Positions 22,215 to 34,900 of a stretch of DNA of 64,000 nt are shown piece after piece. Source of the DNA: Balaenoptera acutorostrata (lineage: Eukaryota; Chordata; Mammalia; Artiodactyla; Balaenopteridae); assembly GCF_949987535.1 (NCBI RefSeq), contig NC_080079.1, forward strand, positions 53,865,000-53,928,999, written 5' to 3'. The translations under genes were made by a program, and so were the position numbers. Position 1 is the first letter of the stretch. The number at the start of each line of letters is the position of its first letter. The notes beneath the pieces are model-generated. The model was not told the origin of the DNA, did not search any database, and saw nothing but the letters and a program-made list of their open reading frames with translations.

Positions 22215-23880
22215 GAAGAGTTCCTTCTTTTCTTCTGAGACATGTAGTTGTAATTACTGTGAGTCTTCTAATTTCAAAGAACTTCCAGAATGAAGTATAG
22301 CTAGGAATAATAAATACTTACACTGCCACTCTTCTGCCCCCATGATAGTCACTCTTAAATAAATTACTATCATAATCCTTCCCAATAAAATACTTTAGTC
22401 AGGCAATACTAATCTACCAGGATTGGGTAAAGATGATACATGAGCTGTCTCCAGGATTGAGTGAAAAATAAATAATTTTATTATTTATTTTTAATATAGC
22501 ATTTAAATTATATTTTGATATCAAGTGGTCTGTGTCACCAGTATAACAGATCTTTTCACTGTGAGTCAATAATTTTTGGTTAATCTTCTTGTAATAAAAT
22601 GCTTTATATTATATAACCATTAGCTATATATATTCACTATATTATTATTATATAATATATATTATATATATACACATAAAAATAAGTATATACATAGCAT
22701 TTGAGATATTCTATAATTAGAATTGTATTTCTTTCACTTATGAAACTTTTGGATATGTTTGGTGTAGAATAAAATACCAATTTTACAGATATGGATATTG
22801 ATGCCAATGAGAATGCTTCTTCGCATCTGTGTCCTCTGCAGCCTCACTGCATTCCTGGTTACCAATAGATATGTAATAAAATAAAGATAAAATTCTAATA
22901 TAAATACACTTTGAAGTACCAGAATGAGAGTGTAGATTGTCAGATCTTATAGCTCAGCTTAAGAAGACAGTCCATTGGGTGTTTTTCATTAAGGGAAATG
23001 TGGGGGACATGGGTGGGACACAGTGGATATAAAACATGACCCAATTTGTTTTTGGCAAAAACCAATCTGGCATAAACAGATTTCAGGACACCAGAGTCTA
23101 GGAGAATAGACCAGTTAAGTGCCTCCAGCTGCTAACTGAAGGAATAAACACATAGTCAAATAAACAGATGAGTGATTGAATAAATTAAAAGAGTGCTATC
23201 TGCGTTTTGTTAGACTGTTTCGAGGAGAGGGAAGTTGGAGCATTAATTTTTAAGCCTGTAAGCTCTGCATTCCCTCTCTATTGGACAGGATCAGGGTGGT
23301 GTCCTTGACGTTACTTTTGATTCAGTGGTTCTTAAAAAACCAGGATGAAGTCAGGGGTGATGTGGCAAGGAGCAACTGGCAGATTTGTTAACGAGGTCTC
23401 TTAGTTTCCTTCATGATTTTCCAATCCAGCTTCTCAGAACGGGAAGACAGGCAGGAAAAGGCAAAAGAAAAAAAAATCTTGTCCAAGAACAAAGCTGTTT
23501 TCTAAGTCTTAAGTACCCAAGAGAGAATGGAAGGCAACATAACATAATGGCATTGGTGTTGTTAAAGATGTTAAACAGGGGCCAATTACAAAGTGAGTTT
23601 GGCATGTGTTTCTTCTGGAAATGATATGACATAGCACTGGTGGGTAATCTTATCTCAGATTGCTGGCCAATCCTTGGGCATTCTGTTTGACCCTGTGAGA
23701 TTTGTGCCTCAGTATCATCTATCTCTTTTTTGGTGTAGTGATTCTGCTTCAGAAAATACAAACAGAATTGGAGAGAAAACATAGAGATTAAAAAGTCCAT
23801 TAAAAGTCACATGATTTTTCTTCATGACTTGGATTTGGCAACAGTTTATTAAATATAATACTAAAAGTACAAACAAAATT
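22215..23880. other. Unique DNA with an AT-rich patch
   Basis: No gene or clear interspersed repeat. An AT-rich low-complexity run lies at about 22,605-22,690. A 129-codon ATG-initiated frame on the minus strand (23,800-23,411) has no recognisable domain and I treat it as chance. Confidence 0.5.
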
Positions 23881-23884
23881 TTTT

Positions 23885-24905
23885 TAAATAGATAAATTGG
23901 ACTTCATCAAAATGAAAAATGTTTGTATATTAAAGGACACTGCCAAGAAAGCAAAAAGACAATCAACACAGTGGGAGAAAATAGATGCAAATCACATATC
24001 TGATAAGGCTCTAGTATCCAGAGTATTAAAAACTCTAATAAATCAAGAAAAAAAGGCAAACCAAAAGAAAAAAAAAAAAAAAAAAAGAGGCAAAGGACTT
24101 CAATGGATATTTCTCCAAGAGCATATACAGATGGTCAAAAGCACATGAAAGATGGTAACATCATTAGTCATTTGGGAAATGCAAACAAAAACTATAATGA
24201 AATACTATTTCAAACCTACTAGGATGGCTATAGTAATAAGGTTTAAAGTATTTAATAATGTCTTGCCATGATGCGGAGTAACTGGAAACCTCAAAAATTG
24301 CTGGTGAAAATGTAAAATGGTCAAGCTAGTTAGAAAAGAGTTTGGCAGTTGCTCAAAAAGTTAAACACAGAATTATCATATGACACAGCAATTCCACTCT
24401 TTATCCTCAAAAATTGAAAACAGGTGTTCAGATCAAAACTTGTACACTGATATTCATAACGGGAGTTTTAACTAAAGCTCAAAGGTGGAAACAACCGAAA
24501 TGTCTGTCAGCTGATGAGTGGATAATCAAAATGTGTATATTCATACATTGAAATTATGTGACCATGAAAAAAAATGAAGTACTCATAGTTGCTGCAACAT
24601 GGATGGACCTTGAAAACGTTATTCTGAGTTAAAGAAGCCAGACACAAAAGGCCACATCTTGTACGATTCCACTTATATGAAATATACAGGATAGACAAAT
24701 CCACAGAGACAGAAGTCAGGTTACTGAGGATTACAGAGAGGTGGTAAGGGAGAGTGCTTAACGGATATGGAGCTTGCTTTTGGGGTGATTAAAACGTTCT
24801 GGAACTAGATAGTGGTGATATTTGCATTCACACTGTGAATATACTAAATGTCACTGAATTGCGTATTTTAAATGGTAAATTTTGTCATGTGTATTTTAAC
24901 ACACA
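23885..24905 (+). mobile_element. Old L1 3' portion (L1M-type)
   Basis: Plus-strand L1 sequence of an old type: ORF2 C-terminal text decayed by frameshifts (attaaaggacactgccaaga, tcccattt-like knuckle region near 24,290, atggatggaccttgaaaac near 24,600), then a 3'UTR with the ttctggaactagatagtggtg and taaatggtaaattttgt landmarks. An A-run of about 20 bases lies at 24,069-24,087. No usable coding frame remains. Confidence 0.8.
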
Positions 24906-27180
24906 TACACATACAAGATCTCTAGAGTAGGGAACAAATCTTTTCATTTACACACAGAGTAAATAAAGTAATTGCCTGAGGCCTCAAATTCCAATGAGAT
25001 GATGCAATGAGAGCCATATGTTACCTGAACAGGCAGAGGGATTTGCACCACAGGAGAAGAATCCCAACGTTTAAAAACTCAGAATGTATACTGAGCTACT
25101 GGCATTGCTGTCATTCTCCCCCCCTGAGATAAAGAGAGAAATCTTATCTTTTAAACTGGATGTAAACAAATCCTCTCTTGGGGAGGAAAGAAAGGTCTCT
25201 ACCCCAGAGTGTAAGCAGTCATATCAGGGAAGATTAAAAAAAAAAAGGCATCTGTAGACTCTATTCCTTTTAGAATGGAAGCAACATAGCTCTAGAGAAA
25301 AAGAGGCAAGTATCTCTGAGTTTATCCCCCTTAGAATGTGAGCGAATGGCTGTTGGGGAGAAGAGATATGCTCTATCTTTATATCCTGTCAATTTCTATT
25401 ATTCAGAAGGTCTAGATAGAAGGACAGAGAGAAAACCAGTTGGGATGGTCTTTCAACACTGGTCTTAAAAAAAATTTAAAAACTAAGTACCGTTTTGGTT
25501 TCTCACTATGCATCCCTCTTTTCTGTTTGAATACTTCCAAGGAACTCATTTCCTTCTGGAGCCAATTACTCTATCTTTGAAATAAGTTTTTCTTTGGACT
25601 GGTCCATGCTGGGTTTTAATTATATATATGTCATGGAAAGAACAGGGTCTATTACATATAGAATATAGATATTTAATAGTATTTAATATACAGATGAATA
25701 GTATTTAATAACTTCTCGTGTTTAATATGTAGACAGTATTTAGTAGCCTATGGGAATAATTGCTATAACATGACATTGAATTAATTCCTAATACTATGCA
25801 AACTTTTACACTACTTCCTTATTTCATTTTACTATGAATTTATTATTTAATTAACTATAATCGTTAATTTTCTTCAAACTTGTTTCCATGCTCAAAAGGT
25901 AATACGAAGTTTTACAAAATTTTGCTTTGAAATCTCGCAACATAGTTGGTTTTGAGAAGTCTGACTCAAAATATAAGTTTCAGCAGAGTTCTGACTTAAT
26001 TAACCTGTTTTTTACTGTAAAGAGTGTAGAGTGTCTAAAAAACAAAACAACAAAAAATAAAATGATATAGTAAACAGATCACTTGTATTGGAAGAACTTT
26101 TCATAACTGAGTCCCTTCTCTCTAACGCTTCATTAAAATGGAGTTATGCCTGCCTAAAAAATTAAGCTTAGGATTACATGACATATGTTTAGAATTCAGC
26201 GCTAAGATTCTAGATTGAAGATTATTTACAGAGCCCATGCTTGCCTCTATGATATTTCCCTTACCTTAGAGGGGAAAATAGAAACTATAATGAACTCTAT
26301 CAGCCATAAGTGGGGACACCTGAAACCTTGGCATGGGCAGATGCCTTGAATGATGATGCTTCATATGTCTGAACCCCATTTGTTCCATTCCAAGCTTAGA
26401 CTGCTTTAATGTGGGAAGAAGAGTGAACTCTTTCAGGAATGCAAAACAACAGAGTACCATTAATCTAGGCCCAATTCCTGGCCCAGGTGCCCTTCTTCTT
26501 TAAGTGAGTAACTTTATTCACATGATGGAAGGGGGGCAGAGACTGTCAGGAGTGAGGTAAAGCTTTACACATGACGTGAGAGTAAACCAACTAGAATCAT
26601 TTAGTCTAGAGAGAAAAAGGTGATAAGGACCTTGACTGAAGTGTACAGAATCATAATACATGTAATAAGGACTGCTTACACTCTCTACTCTCTGGCCTAT
26701 AGTCATAGATTCACAGAGTCTTAATGATATGTGATAGCAAAGTGCTTCTAGGTCATTTATTAGCTCTTCTCCTAACATTAACCTTTTCCCTACCTTATGA
26801 GCATGAGAAATAATAGTCAATGTTCAAGTGTTCTTCAAAATAAGAATGGACGTGTATAGTGGTAGAGGGAGTGGGACTGTTTTTAGAAGGAGAAGATAAC
26901 ATACATATTGAGTACATATTATATGCCCAGTGGCCCAGATTAGAGACTACATGGTCATTTGGAGATTAAACTATTCTTCTTTGGTGAGGTACTGTCCATC
27001 TTGAAAGATTAGGGGGTGAACCTGTTTATGATTTTATGAAATGATATGCATGTAAATCCCACCTCCTTCCTTTGCAGTCATATGCCAAAACTCCTGAGGA
27101 AGGTATGCAAACTAGGGCTTCAGGACCTGTAGACAATTGCCAAGGCTCTAGAAATAATATGTACATACCTTCTGCAGAAA
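24906..27180. other. Unique AT-rich DNA
   Basis: No gene is seen. Short AT-rich runs occur near 25,620-25,760 and an A-rich patch at 26,038-26,065. Some stretches near 26,560-26,780 may be a very old repeat that I cannot name. Confidence 0.45.
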
Positions 27181-27182
27181 CA

Positions 27183-27242
27183 TGCACACACACACGCACA
27201 CACACACACATGTACGCACACACACACACACACACACACACA
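27183..27242. repeat. (CA)n microsatellite
   Basis: A run of CA dinucleotides with two short interruptions (cacgca and catgtacgca). The uninterrupted right part, from about 27,217, is about 24 bases long. Confidence 0.95.
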
Positions 27243-27339
27243 GTAGTTTCAGAAGTTATCCCATAAGCACTCTTTATTAAAATACTACAGTGGAAAAGCC
27301 CAGTCTAATAGCAGCAACATGGAAGCTTAATACGATGGT

Positions 27340-27530
27340 GAGGTAGTATAATGGTGAAAGCAGATGAACATGAGTCAAACAGACTGGGTTCAACTCTTTT
27401 ACTTCTGTTTCCTCACTTGTGAAGTAATAAGGCATAACTTAAGTTAGTTGTGAGGCTCAAGGGAATGTGCACATGAAGCTCTAAGCACAAGATAAGTATC
27501 AAAAATAGTTACACATTATCATGACAATTT
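27340..27530 (+). repeat. MIR SINE
   Basis: It runs through the MIR order: the tRNA-like part with tgggttcaactc (B box), then tctgtttcctcacttgtgaagtaataa, then gttgtgaggctcaagg and a gctctaagcacaagataagtat tail. Confidence 0.75.
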
Positions 27531-27594
27531 AGAGATGAGGAGACAGTTAAATGAGATGCTTAAGGTGATAGAGTATTGATAGCAAAAATCCAAT

Positions 27595-28584
27595 TGTTAT
27601 AGAAAGTAGGGTCCAGCTGCTTGTTGCTCTAAAGCCAATAAAGAGCAAAGTTGGTGAAAGGGCAAGTTTGCTTTATTTTGGAGGCTACCAACCAGGGGGG
27701 AGGGTGGGCTTGTATCCAAAGGCCGATTCCCCCCACTGACAACCATTGGGCAAGAGCTTTTAAAGGGGAGTTTCAGAGGTGTATGGGCGGAGGAAGGGGG
27801 CTACATGCAGAACAGCACAGTCAGCTCTGACAGTCATCTTGAAATTGGTCATATGGTGGTCTGATCAGTGTCATCTTTTTATTTATTTATTTATTATTTA
27901 TTTATTTATTTATTTATTCACGGCTGTGTTGGGTCTTCGTTTCTGTGCAAGGGCCTTCTCCAGTTGCGGCAAGCGGGGGCCACTCTTCATCGCGGTGCGT
28001 GGGCCTCTCACTATTGCGGCCTCTCTTGTTACAGAGCACAGGCTGCAGATGCGCAGGCTCAGTAATTGTGGCTCACGGGCCTAGTCGCTCCGCGGCATGT
28101 GGGATCTTCCCAGAGCAGGGTTCGAACCCGTGTCCCCTGCATTGGCAGGCAGACTCTCAACCACTGCGCCACCAGGGAAGCCCTGATCAGCGTCATCTTG
28201 ATTGTTTTAAGCACAGTTAGTCTTCAGTTCCAAGGTCGGTTTGTTCCCATTGCTTTGAGGCCAGTTCTCTGAACTGTGGCAGCTGATGTCATGGCTACAT
28301 GTAGTTAACTTCTTCTACCTGGTGTGAGTTTCAGTCTCTGTAAGACAGCTCAAAGGATATGTTTCAGAATATTATCTATAGCCCTTCAGGAGGAACTGAA
28401 GGTCCTCGACTTTGCTTAATGATTAAACTATTATATTATTATTTTGTCCTGTTTGACTGTTTTCCTTTGCTTCTGCATTTTCTCACTTCTTTGGTTAAAT
28501 TTATTCTTTGACTATAGTTTTCTACAGACAAAAGGCAGGCAGAGGACACAACAGGGAAGGACCATAAGGTCCTGTTCTGTTTCA
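27595..28584 (-). mobile_element. ERV1-type solo LTR, split by a SINE
   Basis: An old endogenous retroviral LTR with no internal genes left. On the minus strand it begins TGAAACAGAACAGG and ends with ataaca, giving TG...CA ends. It contains a TATA-like tttaaaag (about 27,757-27,765), AATAAA twice (about 27,630 and 27,675) and the gctttagagcaacaagcagctgg text typical of class I LTR ends. The flanks CAAT and TAAT (one mismatch) may be a 4-bp duplication. Removing the SINE at 27,878-28,182 and one copy of its duplication gives about 668 bp. No gag, pol or env sequence is present. Confidence 0.62.
27878..28182 (-). mobile_element. CHR-type SINE inside the ERV1 LTR
   Basis: The minus strand starts with ggcttccctggtggcgcag, has ggttcgaaccc near 28,120-28,130 as B box, and ends in a (TTTA)n-derived tail. 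A 17-bp duplication with one mismatch (ctgatcagYgtcatctt) lies at 27,861-27,877 and 28,183-28,199. It is relatively GC-rich with CpG still present, so it is rather young. Confidence 0.92.
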
Positions 28585-28603
28585 TAATCATGTATTTAGC
28601 TTT

Positions 28604-28916
28604 TTTTTTTTTAAGAGTTTTTTTTTTTTTAATTTATTTTATTTATTTATTTATGGCTGTGTTGGGTCTTCATTTCTGTGCGAGGGCTTTCCCTAGTTGT
28701 GGCAAGCGGGGGCCACTCTTCATCGTGGTGCGTGGGCCTCTCACTATCGTGGCCTCTCTTGTTGCAGAGCACAGGCTCCAGACGTGCAGGCTCAGTAATT
28801 GTGACTCACGGGCCCAGCTGCTCTGCGGCATGTGGGATCTTCCCAGACCAGGGCTCAAACCCGTGTACCCTGCATTGGCAGGCAGATTGTCAACCACTGC
28901 GTCACCAGGGAAGCCC
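28604..28916 (-). mobile_element. CHR-type SINE
   Basis: Same family and orientation as the previous SINE. A perfect 15-bp duplication catgtatttagcttt flanks it at 28,589-28,603 and 28,917-28,931. A T-run forms the tail at its left end. Confidence 0.93.
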
Positions 28917-29029
28917 CATGTATTTAGCTTTAACCTCATGAAATATTCACGTCATAGGTGATAACCCTAGGATATAGGACAACAAGGGCAGTAAAATGAC
29001 ACTTTCAAAAATGAAAGCCATTTATCCAA

Positions 29030-29165
29030 CAAATAACTATTAAATTTCCCATTTACAGATAAGAAGACAAAGGCTGAGTGTAAGTGCAAACTGTCCCAGG
29101 GAAAATAGGTAATAATTGGTGAAGCCCAGTCCTCTGCCACAAGGATTCAATGTGAAGTGTTTTAT
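29030..29165 (-). repeat. MIR-like SINE remnant
   Basis: The minus-strand MIR order is visible: cccatttacagataagaagacaaaggc on the plus strand, then gtcccaggg and gaagcccagtcctctgcc. Confidence 0.55.
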
Positions 29166-29587
29166 TCTGAGTACCAGGAAGGGAGCAGGGATTTTGTATT
29201 AATCATCTCAGTATTTCCATTTGAACAAACATATGTTAATATTCTTATAATGAAGTCTGTATGAAGTAGAGTGGGTTCATATATTAGATCATTTTAAAAT
29301 GCTTATTTAATGAATAAATAAGTGAATGAGAATGAAGTTTAAATAGAATATTAATCTAGAATAATACATTGTTCTGAATAGTTTCCAAAAAAAGTTTCCA
29401 TATTATAGAAATTGAATATCTTTGTATCTGGAACTGTGTGAGGTTCATGAAATATACACACACTAATAAGATATGTTTCATGCAATAAGATATTCCAAAC
29501 TCTGCTCATTTCACTGCCTCTGTGTTGCTGCTAACGCAGGTTATGAGTTTGGAACTTCTCATAAAAATTCTCAAAATATTAATTCCA
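29166..29587. other. AT-rich unique DNA
   Basis: No gene or clear repeat is seen. Confidence 0.5.
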
Positions 29588-29601
29588 GTGCAGTAACTTT
29601 T

Positions 29602-30661
29602 AAAAAAATTTTATTGGAGTATAGTTGATTTATAATATTGTGTTAGTTTCAGGTGTACAGCAAAGTGATTCAGTTATACATATACATATATTCCTTCTTT
29701 TTCGGATTGTTTTCTCATATAGGTTATCACAGACTACTGAGTAGAGGTACCCTGTGCTATACAATAGGTCTTTGTTGGTTATCTATCTTATATATAGTAG
29801 TGTGTATATGTTCATCCTAAGCACCTGATTTATCCGTCCCTCCCCATGTTTCCTCTTTTGTAACTGTAAGTTTTTATTTCGATTATCTGTTAAGTCTGTT
29901 TCTGTTTTGTAAGTAAGTTCATTTGTATCATTTTTTAAAATTAGATTCCACATATGAGAGATGTCATATGATATTTGTCTTTGTCTGATAGACTTCACTT
30001 ATTGTGATAATCTCTAGGTCCATCCATGTTGCTGCAAATGGCATTATTTCATTATTTTTTATGTCTAATATTCCATTGTATATATGTACCACATCTTCTT
30101 TATCCATTCATCTGTCAATGGACATTTAGGTTGCTTCCATGTCTTGGCTATTGTAAATAGTGCTGCAATGAACATTGGGGTTCGTGTATCTTTTCGGATT
30201 ATGGTTTTCTCCAGATATATGCCCAGGAATGGGACGGCTGAACCATAGGGTAGTTCTATTTTTAATTTTTTAAGGAACCTCCATACTGTTCTCCTTAGTA
30301 GTTGTACTAGTTTACATTCCCACCAACAGTGTAGGAGGGTTCCCTTTTCTCCACGCCCTCTCCAGCATTTATTGTTTGTAGACTTTTTAATGATGGCCAT
30401 TCTGACGGGTGTAAGGTAATACCTCATTGTAGTTTTGATTTGCATTTCTCTGATAATTAGTAACGTTGAACTTCTTTTCATGTGCTTTTTGGCCATCTGT
30501 ATGTCTTCTCTGGAGACATGTCTGTTTAGATCTTCTGCCCAGTTTTTGATTGGTTTGTTTGTTTGTTTGTTTGCTATTGAGCTGCATGAGCTGTCTGTAT
30601 ATTTTGGAGATTAATCCCTTGTTGTTTGCTTCATTTGCAAATATTTTCTCCCATTCTTTGG
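29602..30661 (-). mobile_element. 5'-truncated L1, about 1.06 kb
   Basis: Minus-strand L1: 3'UTR (29,602-30,060), then the end of ORF2 (open segment 30,496-30,065 with CWRGRG and HCWWEC). A perfect 14-bp duplication gtgcagtaactttt flanks it at 29,588-29,601 and 30,662-30,675. The 3'UTR is of the older type (gtatagttgatttataatattg). Confidence 0.92.
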
Positions 30662-30675
30662 GTGCAGTAACTTTT

Positions 30676-30879
30676 TAAAGGCAGTAAAATGAACTGAAAT
30701 TGCATAGAAATTTCAACCAAAAATTCATATAGGCTATACCACTTTAAGGTTCCAGATTTTAATTTAAAGTTCTTTATAAGTAGGCATTAAAAAGCTGCCT
30801 GTTCCAACCAGTGGACACCGAGAAGGAAGAAACCTTGAAGGACACTGTGTGGCTACCTCTTTTCATACTATATATCCAG
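30676..30879. other. Unique DNA
   Basis: Nothing recognisable. Confidence 0.5.
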
Positions 30880-31142
30880 GCTTTAAAGAATCCTCCTAAA
30901 GGAAACTTTCCTGGCCCCTTCCCTAAGAGGACCCCACCATTAGGCTCTAATATTGCACCATATGTTTCCTTGTAGAAGTGATCAAAATGTATGATTACTT
31001 ATGTTTTGATCACTCTCTACTAGATTATAAGGTCCTTGAGGCGCTAAGACTCCGTCTGTTACATTAACCATTCTGTTTCTAGCATGTAGCACATTTCTTT
31101 CTATAAATAGGTGCCCAGGAAATATTTATTGCATAAATGAAA
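30880..31142 (+). repeat. L2-like LINE 3' end
   Basis: The L2 3' order is seen: aaggaaactttcctggcccc, ctagattataaggtccttgagg, tagcatgtagcaca, then ggaaatatttattgcataaatga. No open frame. Confidence 0.62.
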
Positions 31143-31641
31143 CTAATTTATTAATTATAAATAAGTGGCCTTTTAAAGGAGAACACAAGAAGATCTTCAA
31201 GTATGCAGCTGGCAAAATGAATTATTTTTTGTATTTAATAATAGGAAGGAAGGGGCAAAGTGTAAGGGATAAGTCAAGTCTTAGAAAGGGGATCATATGG
31301 ATAGTGTTCATTTTATACAACCTAAATGTCACTGAAAAAATAATATTGAGTCCAAACTGGTTATTTTATAAACAGCTGTTCCACTGGGGGAAAAAATGTT
31401 ATAGAGAGCTTCCATATCAGTCAATATAACTAACTTACGGTCTCTGTGCGTGGAACAGGGTCTAAAGAGGACGAAATTAAAGCCTATAATCTATTTACTC
31501 CCTTTACCAGGAGAAGAGTCCTAGGTGAAGGAAAAAAAAAAAAGGTGACACAGTCTGATATCCTTGACAGCATGATATCCGGAGCTGCGAGCAAAGAGAC
31601 TACAATATTTGTTAGGAAAGGAGTTCTATATTCTATTGAAT
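31143..31641. other. Unique DNA
   Basis: No gene or repeat is recognised. Short frames at 31,217 and 31,446 look like chance. Confidence 0.5.
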
Positions 31642-31989
31642 AAGGATGACTCTCTTTTTAAAAAATTTTACTGAAATATAGTTGATTTACAATGTTGTGT
31701 TAATTTTTGCTGTACAGCAAAGTCACTCAGTTATAGATATATATATTTTTTTCTTTTTTAATATTCTTTTCCATTATGATTTTATCACAAGATATTGAAT
31801 ATACTTCTCTGTGCTTTTCAGTAGGACCTTGTTGTTTATCCATCCTATATATACTAGTTTACATCTGCTAATCCCAAACTCCCAGTCCTTCCCTCCCTCA
31901 CCCCCCAAACCCCCTTGGCAACCACAAGTCTGTTCTCTATGTCTGTGAGTCTGGTTCTGTCTTGTAGATATGTTCATTTGTGTCATATT

Positions 31990-34900
31990 TTAGATTCCAT
32001 ATATAAGTGATATCATATGGTATTTGTCTTTCTTTTTCTGACTTAGTTCGTTTAGTATGATAATCTCTAAGTCCATCCATGTTGCTGCAAATGGCATTAT
32101 TTTGTTCTTTTTTTATGACTGAGTAATATTCCATTGTTTATATGTACCCCATCTTCTTTATCCATTCATCTGTTGATGGACATTTAGGTTGTTTCCATGT
32201 CTTGGCTATTGTAAATAGTGCTGCTCTGAACATAGGTGTGCATGTATCTTTTCAAATTATAGATTTGTCTGGGTATATAAACAGGAGTGGGATTGCTGGA
32301 TCATATGGCAACTCTATTTTTAGTTTTTTGAGGACCCTCCATACTGTTTTCCACAGTGGCTGCACCAACTTACATTCCCACCAACAGTGTAAGAGGTTTC
32401 CCTTTTCTCCACATCCTCTTCAACATTTATTATTTGTACACTTTTTAATGATGGCCATTCTGACCGGTGTGAGGTGATACCTCACTGTAGTTTCGATTTG
32501 TATTTCTCTAATAATTAACGATGTTGAGCATCTTTTCATGTGCCTATTGGCCATCTGTATGTCTTCTTTGGAGAAATGTCTATTTAGAGCTTCTGCTCAT
32601 TTTTCAGTTGGGTTGTTTGTTTTTTGTTATTGAGTTGTATAAGCTGTTTGTATATTTTGGAAACAAGGCCCTTGTCAGTTGCATCATTTGCAAATATTTT
32701 CTCCCAGTGTGGGTTTATTTCTGGGCTCTCTATTCTGTGCCATTGATCCATATGTTTGTTTTTGTGCCAGTACCATGCTGTTTTGATTATTGTAGCTTTG
32801 TAGTATTGTTTGAAGTCTGGAGGGTTATGCTTCCTGCTTTGTTCTTTTTCCTAAGGATTGCTTTGGCAATTCTGAGTCTCTTATGGTTCCATATAAATTT
32901 TAGCATTATTTGTTCTAGTTCTGTTACAAATGTTGTGGATGGTTTGATGGGGATCACATTAAACTGAAGATTGCTTTGAGTAGTATAGGCATTTTAACAA
33001 TATTAATTCTTCCAATCCAAGAGAATAGGATTTCTTTTCGTTTCTTTGAATCATCTTCAATTTCCTTTATTAATGTTTTGTAGTTCTCAGCATGTAAGTC
33101 TTTCACCTCCCTGGTGAAGTTTATTTCTAAGTGTTTTTTGTTTTTTTGGCTGCAGTTTTTTAAATGGATTGTTTGTTTACAATCCCTTTCTGATATTTCA
33201 TCGTTAGTGTAAAGAAATGCAACTGATTTCTGTATGTTAATCTTGTATCCTGCTACCTTGCTGAATTTGTTTATCAGTTCTAGTTGCTTTTGTGTGAAGT
33301 CTTTAGGGTTTTCTATTTGTAGTATCATGTCATCTGTATATAAGGACAATTTTACCTCTTTTCTACCAATTGAATACCTTTCATTTCTTTTTCTTGTCTG
33401 ATTGCTGTGGCTAGGATTTCCAATACTAAGTTGAAGAAAAGTGATGAGAGTGGATATCCTTGTCTTGTTCCAGATTTTAGTGGGAAGTGTTTCAGCTTTT
33501 CATCATTGAGTATTATATTGGCTGTGGGTTTATCATAAATAGCTTTTATTATGTTGAGATATGTTCCCTCTGTACCCACTTTGGTAAGAGTTTTTATCAT
33601 GAATGAATGTTGAATTTTGTCTAATGCTTTTTCTGCATCTATTGAGATGATCATGTGGTTTGTGTCTTTCTTTTGTTGATGTGGTGTATCACATTGATTG
33701 ATTTGCATATGTTGAACCATCCTTGTGTCCCTGCAATGAATGCAACTTTGTCGTGGTGTATAAATTTTTTTTCATGTGCTGTTGGGTTTGGTTTGCTAAT
33801 ATTTTGTTGCATCTATATTCATCAAAGACATTGGCCTGTAATTTTCTGTTTTGGTAGTGTCTTTTTCTGGTTTTGGTATCAGGGTTATGGTGGTTTCATA
33901 GAATGTCTTTGGAAGTGTTTTTTCCTCTTCAGTCTTTTGGAAGAGTTTGAGAAGCATTGATATAAGTTCTTCCTTGTATGTTTGGTAGAAATCATCTGTG
34001 AAGCCATCTGGTCCTGGACTTTTATTTGTAGGGACTTTTTTTTATTATTATTACAGATTCTATTTCACTTCTAGTGATCAGTCTGTTGAAGTTATCTATT
34101 GCTTCTTGATTCAGTTTTGATGGGCTGTATCTTTTCAGAAAGTTGTCTATTTCTTTTAGGTTGTCAGATTTGTTGACATAATTGTTCATAATATTCTCTT
34201 TTTTTTTTTTGTATTTCTGCAGTATCAGTTTTGATTTCTCCTCTTTCATTTCTTATTTTGTTTATTTGGGTCTTCTCTCTTTTCTTCTTGGTGAGTCTGA
34301 CCAGAGGTTTGTCAATTTTGTTTACCTTTTCAAAGAACCAGCTCTTTGTTTTATTGATATTTTTTCTGTTGTTTTTTTTTTTAATCTCTATTTTATTTAT
34401 TTCCTCTCTGATCTTTATTATCTACTTCCTTCTTCTGACTTTAGGTTTTGTTTGTTCTTCTTTTTCTAATTCTTTTAGGTGGTGGGTTAAGTTGTTTACT
34501 TGAGATTTTTCTTGTTTCTTAAGGCCTTATTGCTATAAACTTTCCTCTAAGAATTGCTTTTGCTGCGTACCATAGATTTTATATGATTGTGTTTTCATTG
34601 TCATTTGCCTCAAGATATTTTTAAATTTCTTCTTTGATTTCATTGTTCACCCATTGTTATTTTTATTTATTTATTCTTTTGGCTGCGTTGGGTCTTCGTT
34701 GCTGTGTGCAGGCTTTCTTTTGGTTGTGGTGAGCGGGGGCTACTCTTTGTTGTGGTGTGCAGGCTTAGCATTGTGGTGGCTTCTCTTGTTGCAGAGCATG
34801 GGCTCTAGACACACGGGTTTCAGTAGTTGTGGCACATGGGCTTAGTAGTTGTGGTTCGTGGGCTTCAGAGAGCAAGCTCAGTACTTGTGGTGCATGGGCT

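Noticed and set aside
23411..23800. 129-codon ATG-initiated frame on the minus strand in unique DNA
   Set aside because: No recognisable domain, no promoter or splice context, composition like the surrounding DNA; a chance frame of this size is expected in 64 kb.
26518..26820. 100-codon frame on the minus strand
   Set aside because: It starts with TTG, not ATG, and shows no domain.
27183..27242. Regular repeats, considered as an array such as CRISPR
   Set aside because: It is a simple CA microsatellite in a mammalian genome; no spacers or cas genes exist.
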